NCBI GenBank assembly: GCA_902591415.1
Contig: CACJAU010000002.1
Coordinates: 50,049 to 114,048, forward strand
DNA: 64,000 bases
Reading direction: 5' to 3'
DNA from: an uncultured Pelagibacteraceae bacterium
GTDB taxonomy: Bacteria; Pseudomonadota; Alphaproteobacteria; Pelagibacterales; Pelagibacteraceae
The notes beneath the pieces are model-generated. The model was not told the DNA's origin. It did no database searches and saw only the letters and a list, made by a program, of their open reading frames with translations. The translations under genes and the position numbers were made by a program. This document shows positions 45,894 through 54,699 of this stretch, one piece after another (position 1 is the stretch's first letter; the number at the start of each line of letters is the position of its first letter).

Positions 45894-46315
45894 TCGTCTA
45901 CAAATATTTTTTCATCTCTCTCATGTCTTTCTTGAGCTTCTATAGACAGAGTTGCGACTGGTCTAGCCATTAATCTTTTAAGACCAATAGGTTCACCAGT
46001 TTCTTCACAGAAACCATATGTTCCATCTTTAAGTCTTTGTAAAGCTGAATTTATTTTAGATATTAGTTTTCTACTTCTATTTAAAGCTTTCATTTCAACA
46101 CTTTTATCTGTGTAAGAAGAAGCTTGATCAACAATATCTGCTGATGAAACATTATCGTCTGAGGAATTAAGCAAATTTCCCAAGTTGTTAGCCTTAACAA
46201 TGTCTCTTTTCCAATTCAATAGCTCCTCAGTAAAAAATTTTTTGTGTTTTGCACACATATACTTTTCCTTAATGTTTGGAATATATTTTTTTTTAGTAGT
46301 GGTTTTTTTTACCAT
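45890..46315 (-). CDS. dksA: DksA-family RNA polymerase regulator
   Basis: DksA binds the secondary channel of RNA polymerase and, with ppGpp, adjusts rRNA and biosynthetic promoters. The 141-residue protein has the helical hairpin (about 28-95, with acidic tip near DNVSSADIVDQAS) and the C-terminal YGFCEETGEPIGLKRLMARP followed by TLSIEAQERHE. Only one cysteine remains of the four zinc ligands, the usual state in Alphaproteobacteria. It is in convergent overlap with the GST gene. Confidence 0.94.
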   Translation of the reverse strand: MVKKTTTKKKYIPNIKEKYMCAKHKKFFTEELLNWKRDIVKANNLGNLLNSSDDNVSSADIVDQASSYTDKSVEMKALNRSRKLISKINSALQRLKDGTYGFCEETGEPIGLKRLMARPVATLSIEAQERHERDEKIFVDD

Positions 46316-46390
46316 TATTTGAATTTGGGGAGTATATGTTTGATTTTAGTCGTGTCAATAGCTTATAAATTGTAATAATTTCATATAAAA

Positions 46391-47764
46391 ATGATACTTA
46401 AAAAAAATATTAAAAGAACACTTTATTTATTTCTTATTACCCACTTATTATTGTGGACAATAATTCCTTCTTTGTCTAACACAAATTTACCACTAGATAC
46501 AATTGAAGCTTTAGCTTGGGGCAGTAATTTAGATTGGGGTTTTAACAAACATCCGCCCTTTAGTGCATTTGCTGTTGAATTTTTTTTTATTATATTTGGC
46601 AATAATGATTGGGCGTACTATTTTTTAAGCCAAATTTTTGTTTTGATATCTTTTTTCTTTGTTTGGAAACTATCTAACGAAATATTTGAAGACAAAATAT
46701 ATTCTTTATTATCAGTTTTACTGCTTGCAGGAATTTATTTTTACAATTTTACAACTCCAGAATTTAATGTGAACGTGAGCCAAATGCCTTTTTGGGCTCT
46801 ATCAGTTTATTTTTTTTGGAAAGGTTTAAAGTTTAATAAAAATATAGATTGGATATTATTTGGATTTTTTTCTGCATTAGGTTTTTTATCAAAATATTTA
46901 TTTATCTATATTTTAATAGCGTTATTTATTTTTTTTATTTTTAATTTTAAAAAATATCGAAAATCTTTAAAGGGGTATTCTTTATCAATTTTTATTTCTT
47001 TAATTTTATTAATTCCCCATTTTATTTGGTTGTTTGAAAATAATTTTGTAACAATTTTTTATGGTTTGAATAGATCAGGCATTTCAGATTTGAGCGCGAT
47101 TAATCATCTTAAAAACCCTATTGAACTTTTGATAAAGCAAATAATTATATTAATACCATTTTTTTTAATGATTTTAACAATTTTAAAAAAAATAAAATTT
47201 AAGATAAACACGAAAGATAAAAAGATTCTTTTCCTTATTATTATCAATCTAATTCCATTATTATTAATGGTAGTTACCTCATTACTATCAGGTGCAAAAA
47301 TTAGAACAATGTGGATGACACCTTTTTATTTATTTTTTGGTACTTTATTTTTAATAATTTTCAAAAATTTTATTGATCTAAAAAAGATTAAGAGATTTTA
47401 CTTTACATTCTTATTTTTCTTTATTTTGTCACCTGTAGTTTATTTAACAGTTTCTTTAACAGACGAAACAAAGAGAACCGATTATCCAGGTAAAGAAATT
47501 GCTAGACTAGTACAAAACAAATGGGATGACAATTTTACTAATGAAATTAAAATTGTTATTGGCGATGAATGGTACGCTGGTAATTTATCTTATCATTTAT
47601 ATTCAAGACCAATTTGGATAAATGATCTAAAAAATAAAACTTCAAATATAACAAAAGATAAAGGTGTTATTTATACTGGGAACCCAAAAATTCTAAAAAA
47701 AATATGCCCTGGTGTTTTTGGCACGATAAAACCTGTTGGTTACTGCATGATAGGAAAAAGATGA
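46391..47764 (+). CDS. GT39/ArnT-like membrane glycosyltransferase
   Basis: The 457-residue membrane protein has about eleven helices. The first periplasmic loop carries the acidic pair in LPLDTIEALAWGSNLDWGFNKHPPF (residues after the first helix), in the GT-C fold position where GT39 enzymes bind a polyprenyl-phosphate sugar; NKHPPFSAF is a family hallmark. The C-terminal soluble part contains VIGDEWYAGNLSYHL. Such enzymes transfer sugars from lipid carriers to lipid A or other envelope targets. The GT2 gene that follows (ATGA overlap) could make the lipid-linked sugar donor. Confidence 0.87.
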   Translation: MILKKNIKRTLYLFLITHLLLWTIIPSLSNTNLPLDTIEALAWGSNLDWGFNKHPPFSAFAVEFFFIIFGNNDWAYYFLSQIFVLISFFFVWKLSNEIFEDKIYSLLSVLLLAGIYFYNFTTPEFNVNVSQMPFWALSVYFFWKGLKFNKNIDWILFGFFSALGFLSKYLFIYILIALFIFFIFNFKKYRKSLKGYSLSIFISLILLIPHFIWLFENNFVTIFYGLNRSGISDLSAINHLKNPIELLIKQIIILIPFFLMILTILKKIKFKINTKDKKILFLIIINLIPLLLMVVTSLLSGAKIRTMWMTPFYLFFGTLFLIIFKNFIDLKKIKRFYFTFLFFFILSPVVYLTVSLTDETKRTDYPGKEIARLVQNKWDDNFTNEIKIVIGDEWYAGNLSYHLYSRPIWINDLKNKTSNITKDKGVIYTGNPKILKKICPGVFGTIKPVGYCMIGKR

Positions 47765-48633
47765 AAAAAATAATTATTCTGATACCTGTGTACAATGACT
47801 GGGAGTCATTAAATAAACTCCTCATTGAGATTAACGAAACTATAAAGTTTTTTAATGATATAAGTTTTGAGTGTATGATTATAAATGATGCATCAACAAT
47901 TCAACCACCTGAGTTTAATAAACCAACCAATTTTGACTCTGTAGAACTTTTAAATATGAGGGAGAATAAAGGTCATGCTAGGTGTAATGCATTTGGTATA
48001 AGATATATTTTTCAAAACAAAAAATTCGATAATTTAATTTTAATGGATGGTGATGGAGAAGATAGACCACAAGAAATTAAAATTTTGGTTGATAAGATTA
48101 AAGAAAATCCAAATTTTTCAGTTGTAGCAAAAAGAATTAAAAGATCTGAAGGGCTATTTTTTCAATCTCTTTATCAGCTACATAAACTTATAACATTTAT
48201 ATTCACTGGACAGAATGTTAACTTTGGAAATTATAGTATATTGACAAGAAATGATGTAGAAAAACTTCATTCAAAAGCAAGTTTGTGGAGCAGCTTTTCA
48301 GGCAGTGTTAAAAAAAACTTGAAACCTTTAAATGAAATTAATTCAATTAGAGGATTAAGATATTTTGGCCCATCCCAAATGTCTATATTAAAACTTATAA
48401 TTCACTCACTATCTATTATCGCTGTTTTTAAATATAATGTGTTTTTGAGATCAACTATAATGTTAATAGCCTTAGCATATTTAAATTCATATTTAGGAAA
48501 TTTTGCAACATTTTTTCAAGTATTAATTGTAATTTTTAATCTTTTAATTTTTGCTACCTCTTTGAGAGAAAAGAAAGAAGATTTACTTAACAGTCAAAAT
48601 AATCTTGAAAATGTCAAAAAGGTTACACACTAA
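47761..48633 (+). CDS. Family 2 glycosyltransferase with C-terminal membrane helices
   Basis: A 290-residue protein with the GT-A signatures KIIILIPVYNDWESLNKLL, CMIINDAST, NKGHARCNAFGIRYIF and LILMDGDGEDRPQEIK (the D-G-D-G-E-D metal site). Two membrane helices lie near the C-terminus (about 205-225 and 235-270), like enzymes that make polyprenyl-phosphate sugars. The ATG at 47761 overlaps the GT39 stop as ATGA; a start 57 bases upstream would add a non-family peptide, so it is rejected. Together with GT39 it forms a two-gene envelope-sugar module. Sugar unknown. Confidence 0.88.
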   Translation: MKKIIILIPVYNDWESLNKLLIEINETIKFFNDISFECMIINDASTIQPPEFNKPTNFDSVELLNMRENKGHARCNAFGIRYIFQNKKFDNLILMDGDGEDRPQEIKILVDKIKENPNFSVVAKRIKRSEGLFFQSLYQLHKLITFIFTGQNVNFGNYSILTRNDVEKLHSKASLWSSFSGSVKKNLKPLNEINSIRGLRYFGPSQMSILKLIIHSLSIIAVFKYNVFLRSTIMLIALAYLNSYLGNFATFFQVLIVIFNLLIFATSLREKKEDLLNSQNNLENVKKVTH

Positions 48634-48760
48634 AAAGTTGTTAAAAGAGTCTCAAATAGAATCAAAAAGGAATCAAAACACGAACATTTGTATAAGATTT
48701 TGCCATATTGTGGACAAGACTAAAGATGCGTAATGTGAAAATATTTAAAAAATAAATTTT

Positions 48761-49123
48761 ATGAAATTATTAAAATGTCATTGTGGCGCTGTAGAAGCAA
48801 AAATTAATACTTTGGATAATTTAGAAAAACTTTTACGCTGCAATTGTTCACTTTGTAAGAGAAAAGGAGCGGTTATGTCTATGGTTAAAAATGAAGATTT
48901 TAAAATTATTAAAGGAAAAGATAAATTAAAACTTTATCAATTTCATACAAAAGTTGCTAAACATTATTTTTGCTCAGTATGTGGAGTTTACACACATCAT
49001 AACCCTAGATCAAATCCAGCGATGACGGGTTTTAATTTAGGCTGTATAGATGAAATAGATACTTTTGATCTTAAGAATATTGCAATCAACGACGGATACA
49101 ATCATCCATTAGACAAAGAGTAA
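48761..49123 (+). CDS. GFA-family (CENP-V/glutathione-dependent formaldehyde-activating-like) protein
   Basis: A 120-residue zinc-binding protein. Cysteines fit the GFA fold: Cys6 and Cys8 (KCHCGAV), Cys27, Cys29 and Cys32 (RCNCSLCKRKG), Cys71 and Cys74 (HYFCSVCGVYTHHNPRSNP). The family was named for an enzyme that promotes addition of formaldehyde to glutathione, but most members are untested. It lies after a 127-base gap and 2 bases before the glycerate-kinase-like gene, so the two may be co-transcribed. Direct evidence for formaldehyde use is lacking. Confidence 0.9.
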   Translation: MKLLKCHCGAVEAKINTLDNLEKLLRCNCSLCKRKGAVMSMVKNEDFKIIKGKDKLKLYQFHTKVAKHYFCSVCGVYTHHNPRSNPAMTGFNLGCIDEIDTFDLKNIAINDGYNHPLDKE

Positions 49124-49125
49124 AA

Positions 49126-50043
49126 ATGGAAGACAAAAATATTAATTATCAAAAAATAAAAAAAAAATATTTAAAATTTCTTAGTTCACAAGAAGTTATG
49201 TCTGAACCTTTTAGAGATAAACTAGATCAACTAAAAAAATTTTATTTACCTATAAGCGGAATGATAAAAGAGGAGTATATTAAAGAGAAAAAAACTAAAG
49301 TAATTGGTTTAAGTGGTGGTCAGGGAACCGGAAAATCAACAATTTCAAATATTTTGAAAATAATTCTCAAAGATGTTTACAATTTAGAAACCGTAATATT
49401 TTCAATTGATGATTTTTATAAAACTTTGCAAGAAAGAAAAAAAATGTCAAAAAAGGTTAGCGATTTATTTCTTACAAGAGGAGTTCCAGGAACTCACGAT
49501 ACTAGAATGTTATTACAATGTCTAAAAAATTTAACAATCGATAAGTTCAAAAAGATAAGTATTCCTAAATTTGACAAATCAATTGATGATAGATTACAAA
49601 AAAATAAATGGTTAAAAGTTAAAAAAAAACCTAATATAGTAATTTTTGAAGGTTGGTGTGTGGGAGCGACGGCACAAAAAAATAAAGATTTAAATTTTCC
49701 GATAAATAAATTAGAAAAACAGAAAGATAAAAAAAAAATTTGGAGAAAAAAAGTTAATTTTGAACTTAAAAATAATTATAAAAAAATTTTTAATTTAATC
49801 GATAAATTAATTTTTTTAAGAGTACCTAGTTTTAAATATGTTTTTAAATGGAGATTGTTACAAGAACAAAAATTAAGAATTACTGGTAAAGGAAATAAAA
49901 CTATGAGTGATAAGCAAATACAAAATTTTATTATGTATTATGAGAGGATAACAAAGCACATTTTAAAAACTCTTCCAAAAAAAGCTGAAGTAGTAATAAA
50001 CATTGATGAACAACATAGGCTGAAATCTATAAAATTTAATTAA
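49126..50043 (+). CDS. GLYK-type P-loop kinase (putative D-glycerate 3-kinase)
   Basis: The 305-residue protein has a Walker A GGQGTGKST (64-72) after VIGLS, the substrate strand FSIDDFYKTLQER, RGVPGTHDTRMLLQCL, IPKFDKSIDDR and FEGWCVGA. This set is the signature of the plant-type glycerate 3-kinase family, which also includes yeast Tda10 and bacterial YggC-like proteins. D-glycerate 3-phosphate would enter lower glycolysis or serine synthesis. It ends at the base before tolC-family gene start. Kinase family is clear; the substrate is probable. Confidence 0.82.
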   Translation: MEDKNINYQKIKKKYLKFLSSQEVMSEPFRDKLDQLKKFYLPISGMIKEEYIKEKKTKVIGLSGGQGTGKSTISNILKIILKDVYNLETVIFSIDDFYKTLQERKKMSKKVSDLFLTRGVPGTHDTRMLLQCLKNLTIDKFKKISIPKFDKSIDDRLQKNKWLKVKKKPNIVIFEGWCVGATAQKNKDLNFPINKLEKQKDKKKIWRKKVNFELKNNYKKIFNLIDKLIFLRVPSFKYVFKWRLLQEQKLRITGKGNKTMSDKQIQNFIMYYERITKHILKTLPKKAEVVINIDEQHRLKSIKFN

Positions 50044-51333
50044 ATGAAATATTACATATTTATAATTTATTTGTTATTTTCTCTAAATTATCTTCAAGCG
50101 CAAGAAGATTTAAAGTTTTTTGTTGAAAAAGCTTTAATTAATAATTTACAATTAAATGCTGAAAGAAAAAATTTTGAATCTGCGCAACAAAGTAAAAATA
50201 TTTCAAGAAGTGAGTTTTTTCCAAGTATTACAGTTTCGGGCGATCAATCAAGTATTAGTTCTACAAATCGAACAAATCAATCTGGAGCAAGCTTAGCTGA
50301 CTCAAACTCAGACTCCGAAAGTAAAAAAATTTCAGTAGATCAAAAAATTTTTACTGGTTTCAAAGGATACAATACATTTAAAAAGTCTGAGCTTGAAACA
50401 CAAAAAGCCAATTTGTCACTTAAAGAAGTTGAACAACAAACTATTATCGATGCTACCTCAGCATATTTTGATTTAATCTTTAAATCCAAAAATGAAAAAT
50501 TTAATTCATTAAATGTTAACTTATTTGAAAGACAAGTCGAGTCAGACAATGCCAGGCTTCAAAAAGGAGAAATTACCCTTACAGATTTAGCCCAATCCGA
50601 GTCTTCTCTAGCTGGGGCTAGAGCTAATTTGATTAAAGCTAAAACCGAACTACAAGCATCAAAAACAAATTTTGAAAGAGTGATAAGAGAAAAATCACCT
50701 GAAACAAATAACTTAAATGAAAAAGCTTTATTAGTTTTACCAAATTCACTTGAAGAGTCTCTTGAATTAGCGAAAATTAATAATGTGAGTCTTTTAATTG
50801 CTAAATTAGATTATGAGATAGCTGAGAAGGATTTAAATATTGAAAAAGCAAGGCTATCTCCATCAGCTTCAATAAATTATTCAAAGTCAGAAAATAATGA
50901 TTTTAGTTCTACAGTAGACGAAACAGATCAAGAGACTATTAAAGCCACTGTTACTTGGCCAATAATTAAAGGAGGTGAAAATATTTCTTCAATAAAGAAA
51001 TCTTCATATAATAAGGAAAAATATCAATTAATATTACAAGACACAAAAAACAGGATAACCACTGAAATTTCTAATGCATGGTCAAAATATCAATCTTTTA
51101 AAGGCGTTCTCCAAGCGACTAAAGCACAATTGAAAGCTGCTGAAATAGCTAATGAAGGTATCACTCTTGAGTACGACTCTGGAAACACGAGAACTACTCT
51201 TGAATTGATACAATCCAGAAGCTTGCTCTTAGATGCTAGAATCAGCTATGCTAGATCTGAGAGAGATTTTATAGTTTCCCAATTTGAACTTGCCAAACAA
51301 CTTGGTTCATTGACTATTAATTCAATCAAATAG
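50044..51333 (+). CDS. tolC: TolC-family outer-membrane efflux channel
   Basis: The 429-residue protein begins with a signal peptide (hydrophobic 5-18, cut near LQA-QED) and contains two related halves rich in long helices, as in TolC: KKISVDQKIFTGFKGYNTF and VTWPIIKGGENISSIKK mark the two beta-hairpin segments, each followed by helices (QTIIDATSAYFDLI; TTEISNAWSKYQSF). TolC trimers span outer membrane and periplasm for type I secretion and drug efflux. No membrane-fusion partner is next to it. The symbol is used for the family. Confidence 0.92.
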   Translation: MKYYIFIIYLLFSLNYLQAQEDLKFFVEKALINNLQLNAERKNFESAQQSKNISRSEFFPSITVSGDQSSISSTNRTNQSGASLADSNSDSESKKISVDQKIFTGFKGYNTFKKSELETQKANLSLKEVEQQTIIDATSAYFDLIFKSKNEKFNSLNVNLFERQVESDNARLQKGEITLTDLAQSESSLAGARANLIKAKTELQASKTNFERVIREKSPETNNLNEKALLVLPNSLEESLELAKINNVSLLIAKLDYEIAEKDLNIEKARLSPSASINYSKSENNDFSSTVDETDQETIKATVTWPIIKGGENISSIKKSSYNKEKYQLILQDTKNRITTEISNAWSKYQSFKGVLQATKAQLKAAEIANEGITLEYDSGNTRTTLELIQSRSLLLDARISYARSERDFIVSQFELAKQLGSLTINSIK

Positions 51334-51369
51334 AGGTTTTTTTACCTATTTTTAACTTCTTGATAAAAA

Positions 51370-51384
51370 GAACAAAATGTGTAC
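51370..51384 (+). promoter_or_regulatory. Possible SOS (LexA) box before recA
   Basis: GAAC, seven bases, then GTAC, 39 bases before the recA ATG. The alphaproteobacterial LexA site is GAAC-N7-GAAC or GTTC-N7-GTTC, so there is one mismatch. Position is right; the match is imperfect and could be chance. Confidence 0.3.
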
Positions 51385-51423
51385 ATTTGTAATAACGATT
51401 CGAACAACAAAAAAGGATAAAAA

Positions 51424-52527
51424 ATGACTAAAAATAACTTAAAAATTGTAAAAACTGACGATAAGAAACAAAAAGAATTAAAAGAAAAAAGTAAGTCTTT
51501 AGAAGCTGCTATCAGCCAAATAGATCAAAATTTTGGTAAAGGCTCTGTGATGAGGCTTGGACAACAACAAGCATTAGACGTAGAAGCTATCTCAACAGGT
51601 TCATTAAGCTTAGATTTAGCACTCGGAATAGGCGGTTTACCAAAAGGTAGAATTATTGAGATATATGGCCCTGAATCATCAGGAAAAACTACTTTAGCTT
51701 TACAAGTGGTTGCAGAAGCTCAAAAAGCAGGTGGAATCTGCGCCTTTGTTGATGCAGAGCATGCCATGGATCCAGTTTATGCAAAAAAACTTGGTGTAAA
51801 GACAGAAGAGCTTTTAATTTCTCAACCAGATACTGGTGAACAAGCTTTGGAAATAACTGATACATTAATTAAATCAGGATCTATTTCCGTTTTAGTAGTA
51901 GACTCAGTTGCAGCATTAACACCAAAGGCCGAATTAGAAGGTGAAATGGGTGATCACCACGTAGGCTTGCAATCAAGACTTATGAGTCAAGCTTTACGAA
52001 AAATTACTGGTTCTGTATCTAAATCAAACACAATGGTTATCTTCATTAACCAGATAAGGATGAAAATTGGTGTAATGTTTGGTAATCCAGAGACAACATC
52101 TGGAGGAAATGCACTCAAATTTTATTCATCTGTAAGAATGGATATTAGAAGAATAGGCGCAATAAAAGAAAAAGATCAAATAATTGGTAACTCTACGAGA
52201 GTTAAAGTAATTAAAAACAAAGTTGCACCGCCATTTAAAGTAGTTGAATTCGATTTAATGTACGGAAAAGGTATCAGCAAATTAGGGGAATTAATTGATC
52301 TAGGTACTAAAGCCGGGGTAGTAGAGAAATCTGGGGCTTGGTACGCTTATAAAGGTGAAAAAATAGGTCAAGGTAGAGAAAATGCAAAAGTTTACCTACA
52401 AAAAAATCCTAACGTAGCTGCAGAGATTGAAAAAATTATTAGAGATCAAGCATCTGCTATTACCAAAGAACTAGAAGGAAATCCCTCTCCAAACGAAAAA
52501 ATTAGCGACAAAAAAGAGGAAGAATAA
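51424..52527 (+). CDS. recA: RecA recombinase
   Basis: RecA forms filaments on single-stranded DNA for recombination and SOS signalling. The 367-residue protein has [10 protein letters not shown], Walker [19 protein letters not shown], the DNA-loop region [40 protein letters not shown] and the core end [19 protein letters not shown]. The first 25 residues are a lysine-rich extension before the core. AAGGA stands about seven bases before the ATG. A palindromic terminator follows. Confidence 0.99.
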   Translation: MTKNNLKIVKTDDKKQKELKEKSKSLEAAISQIDQNFGKGSVMRLGQQQALDVEAISTGSLSLDLALGIGGLPKGRIIEIYGPESSGKTTLALQVVAEAQKAGGICAFVDAEHAMDPVYAKKLGVKTEELLISQPDTGEQALEITDTLIKSGSISVLVVDSVAALTPKAELEGEMGDHHVGLQSRLMSQALRKITGSVSKSNTMVIFINQIRMKIGVMFGNPETTSGGNALKFYSSVRMDIRRIGAIKEKDQIIGNSTRVKVIKNKVAPPFKVVEFDLMYGKGISKLGELIDLGTKAGVVEKSGAWYAYKGEKIGQGRENAKVYLQKNPNVAAEIEKIIRDQASAITKELEGNPSPNEKISDKKEEE

Positions 52528-52545
52528 TTCCTCAGCCATCATTTT

Positions 52546-52571
52546 AAACGGGAAGCTTAAGCTTCCCGTTT
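52546..52571 (+). terminator. Terminator hairpin after recA
   Basis: A perfect 26-bp palindrome (two 13-bp halves, AAACGGGAAGCTT and its complement) begins 18 bases after the recA stop codon. The T-tract after it is short (TTT then CCC), but the stem core is GC-rich. It could serve either strand. Confidence 0.75.
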
Positions 52572-52660
52572 CCCAAAGCAACTGACAATTGAATAAAACA
52601 ACATTTAGTAGTTCGCGTGAAAAGCGACTTAATTAATAATGGACAAGTTAGTTCAGATTG

Positions 52661-52681
52661 GTTCTAATTAACATTTAGAAC
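52661..52681. promoter_or_regulatory. Inverted repeat just before the aldehyde dehydrogenase ribosome site
   Basis: GTTCTAA (52661-52667) and TTAGAAC (52675-52681) are exact complements around a 7-base spacer and end directly before the AAAAGGGGG ribosome site of the aldehyde dehydrogenase gene. It could be an operator or an mRNA hairpin controlling translation. Confidence 0.4.
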
Positions 52682-52694
52682 AAAAGGGGGAAAA

Positions 52695-54248
52695 ATGAGT
52701 ACACAACAAGCATCAAGCTCGAAAGTGTCTTCATCTTTAGATACCTCTCATTTGAAGGTTAAATTTCCATTTAAAGCTAAATATGGAAACTACATTAACG
52801 GAAAATTTGTAGAACCTAAATCTGGAAAGTATTTTGACAATACTACTCCTATCACTAATGAAGTTATCTGTAAGGTGCCACGATCGAACGAAAAAGACGT
52901 TGATTTTGCTCTAGACGCAGCTCATGCAGCATTTCCTGCGTGGGGAAAAACATCAATAACAGAGAGATCAAATATTCTCTTAAAAATTGCTGATGTTATA
53001 GAGAAAAACCTTAACGTCCTAGCTACAGCAGAATGTTTAGACAATGGTAAGCCCATTAGAGAATGTATGGCTGCAGATTTACCTTTGGTAATTGATCATT
53101 GGAGATATTTTGCAGGAGTAATAAGAGCAGAGGAAGGTTCAGTTGCTGAAATCAGTAATAGTGAATATTCTTACCACATACCTGAACCATTAGGTGTGGT
53201 TGGTCAGATTATACCTTGGAACTTCCCATTATTAATGGCTACATGGAAACTAGCTCCAGCATTGGCAGCAGGAAACTGTGTGGTTTTAAAACCAGCTGAA
53301 CAAACACCAGCATCAATCATGTTGTTAATGGAACTAATTGGAGATCTATTACCAGCAGGTGTTGTTAATGTTGTAAGCGGATATGGTCTTGAAGCAGGTA
53401 AACCACTTGCATCTTCTAAAAGAATTAAGAAGATAGCATTTACTGGTGAAACTACGACTGGACGTTTAATAATGCAGTACGCATCTCAAAACTTAATTCC
53501 AATCACTTTAGAATTAGGTGGTAAATCGCCAAACATTTTCTTTGAAGATGTAATGGCTAAAGATGACGACTTCTTTGATAAATGTTTAGAAGGTTTTGCT
53601 ATGTTTACGCTTAACCAAGGAGAAGTTTGTACTTGTCCAAGCAGAGCTTTAATTCAAAAATCTATCTATGATAAATTCATGGAGAAGGCGATTGCAAGAA
53701 CTAAAGCTGTGAAACAAGACAATCCTTTGAAAATGGAAACTATGATTGGAGCTCAAGCTTCACTAGAACAAATGGAAAAAATTAAGTCTTACTTAGACTT
53801 AGGTAAAAAAGAAGGTGCCAAAGTTCTTTGTGGTGGAAGTGCTGCAAAAATAAATAGTGGTCTTGAAAAAGGAAACTATATCCAACCAACAATTTTTGAA
53901 GGAAAAAACAACATGCGAATATTCCAAGAAGAGATCTTTGGACCAGTTGTATCAGTTACAACATTTAAAGATGAGAAAGAAGCATTAGAGATAGCTAATG
54001 ATACTCTTTACGGATTAGGAGCAGGTGTTTGGACTAGAGATGGAAACATTGCTTACAGAATGGGCAGAGGAATTGAAGCGGGTAGAGTTTGGACAAACTG
54101 CTATCACGCATACCCAGCTCACGCTGCATTTGGTGGATACAAACAATCTGGTATCGGAAGAGAAACTCACAAAATGATGTTAAATCATTACAGACAAGTA
54201 AAGAATTTACACGTGTCTTACAGTGAGAAAAAATTAGGCTTCTTTTAA
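52695..54248 (+). CDS. NAD-dependent aldehyde dehydrogenase (ExaC/AcoD type)
   Basis: The 517-residue enzyme has the [11 protein letters not shown] start of the fold, [19 protein letters not shown], the NAD site [17 protein letters not shown] with the general-base glutamate, and the catalytic Cys312 in [14 protein letters not shown], where the GEVCTC form is typical of the ExaC/AcoD acetaldehyde dehydrogenase group. [10 protein letters not shown] and [11 protein letters not shown] end the signatures. A strong GGGGG ribosome site precedes the ATG. The DUF779 gene downstream is the common partner of this dehydrogenase group. A role in oxidising short aldehydes from alcohols is likely. Confidence 0.94.
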   Translation: MSTQQASSSKVSSSLDTSHLKVKFPFKAKYGNYINGKFVEPKSGKYFDNTTPITNEVICKVPRSNEKDVDFALDAAHAAFPAWGKTSITERSNILLKIADVIEKNLNVLATAECLDNGKPIRECMAADLPLVIDHWRYFAGVIRAEEGSVAEISNSEYSYHIPEPLGVVGQIIPWNFPLLMATWKLAPALAAGNCVVLKPAEQTPASIMLLMELIGDLLPAGVVNVVSGYGLEAGKPLASSKRIKKIAFTGETTTGRLIMQYASQNLIPITLELGGKSPNIFFEDVMAKDDDFFDKCLEGFAMFTLNQGEVCTCPSRALIQKSIYDKFMEKAIARTKAVKQDNPLKMETMIGAQASLEQMEKIKSYLDLGKKEGAKVLCGGSAAKINSGLEKGNYIQPTIFEGKNNMRIFQEEIFGPVVSVTTFKDEKEALEIANDTLYGLGAGVWTRDGNIAYRMGRGIEAGRVWTNCYHAYPAHAAFGGYKQSGIGRETHKMMLNHYRQVKNLHVSYSEKKLGFF

Positions 54249-54264
54249 CCAATAATATATAATG

Positions 54265-54289
54265 GCCCATGATTCAAAATCATGGGCCG
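54265..54289 (+). promoter_or_regulatory. 11-bp perfect hairpin between aldehyde dehydrogenase and DUF779 genes
   Basis: GGCCCATGATT (54265-54275) pairs with AATCATGGGCC (54279-54289) around a three-base loop. No T-run follows, so it is not a classical terminator. It ends 10 bases before the DUF779 ATG and could protect the upstream mRNA or limit translation of the downstream gene. Confidence 0.6.
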
Positions 54290-54299
54290 AAATATTGAA

Positions 54300-54656
54300 A
54301 TGAAAGTATCATTCACATTATCAGCAAAAAAATTACTTAGCGAAATCAAGAAAGTTCACGGAGAAGATCTTTTGTTTCACCAGTCAGGTGGATGCTGTGA
54401 TGGAAGCGCGCCTATGTGTTTTCCAGCAAAAGAATATCAAGTGGGAAACAGCGACGTAAAATTGGGAGAGGTTGATGGAACTCCTTTTTATATGAATGAA
54501 GATCAATATGAAAAGTGGAAACACACAGATCTCACAATTGATGCTGTAAAGGGAATTGGAGGTATGTTTTCGCTTGATAATGGAACAGGGCAAAGATTTT
54601 TAACGAAATCTGAAATTTGTGTTGTAGTAGACAACGATAAAAAAGCTGCAAATTAA
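54300..54656 (+). CDS. DUF779-family protein, partner of aldehyde dehydrogenase
   Basis: A 118-residue protein with HQSGGCCDGSAPMCF (three cysteines), FYMNEDQYEKWKHT and GGMFSLDNGTGQRFLTKSEIC. These are the conserved blocks of DUF779, small proteins of unknown activity that are very often encoded next to ExaC/AcoD aldehyde dehydrogenases, as here. I start at the ATG 54300; the ATG at 54282 lies in the hairpin and adds only six residues. The cysteines suggest metal binding or redox chemistry, which is inference. Confidence 0.88.
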   Translation: MKVSFTLSAKKLLSEIKKVHGEDLLFHQSGGCCDGSAPMCFPAKEYQVGNSDVKLGEVDGTPFYMNEDQYEKWKHTDLTIDAVKGIGGMFSLDNGTGQRFLTKSEICVVVDNDKKAAN

Positions 54657-54699
54657 TCTCTTTATAGACAAGTTCTAAAATATCTGTATTTAATTAAAT

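Noticed and set aside
45890..46315. DksA with a broken zinc finger as a sign of gene decay
   Set aside because: Loss of three of four cysteines is the normal state of alphaproteobacterial DksA, and the rest is well conserved.
47704..47760. Upstream ATG for the GT2 gene after GT39
   Set aside because: The added 19 residues are unlike the family and overlap GT39 coding; the ATG at 47761 makes the usual ATGA overlap and begins right at the first GT2 strand.
51334..51360. Short AGGT...ACCT hairpin with T residues after the TolC-family gene as a terminator
   Set aside because: The stem has only four pairs and the T residues are partly in the loop, so it is too weak to call.
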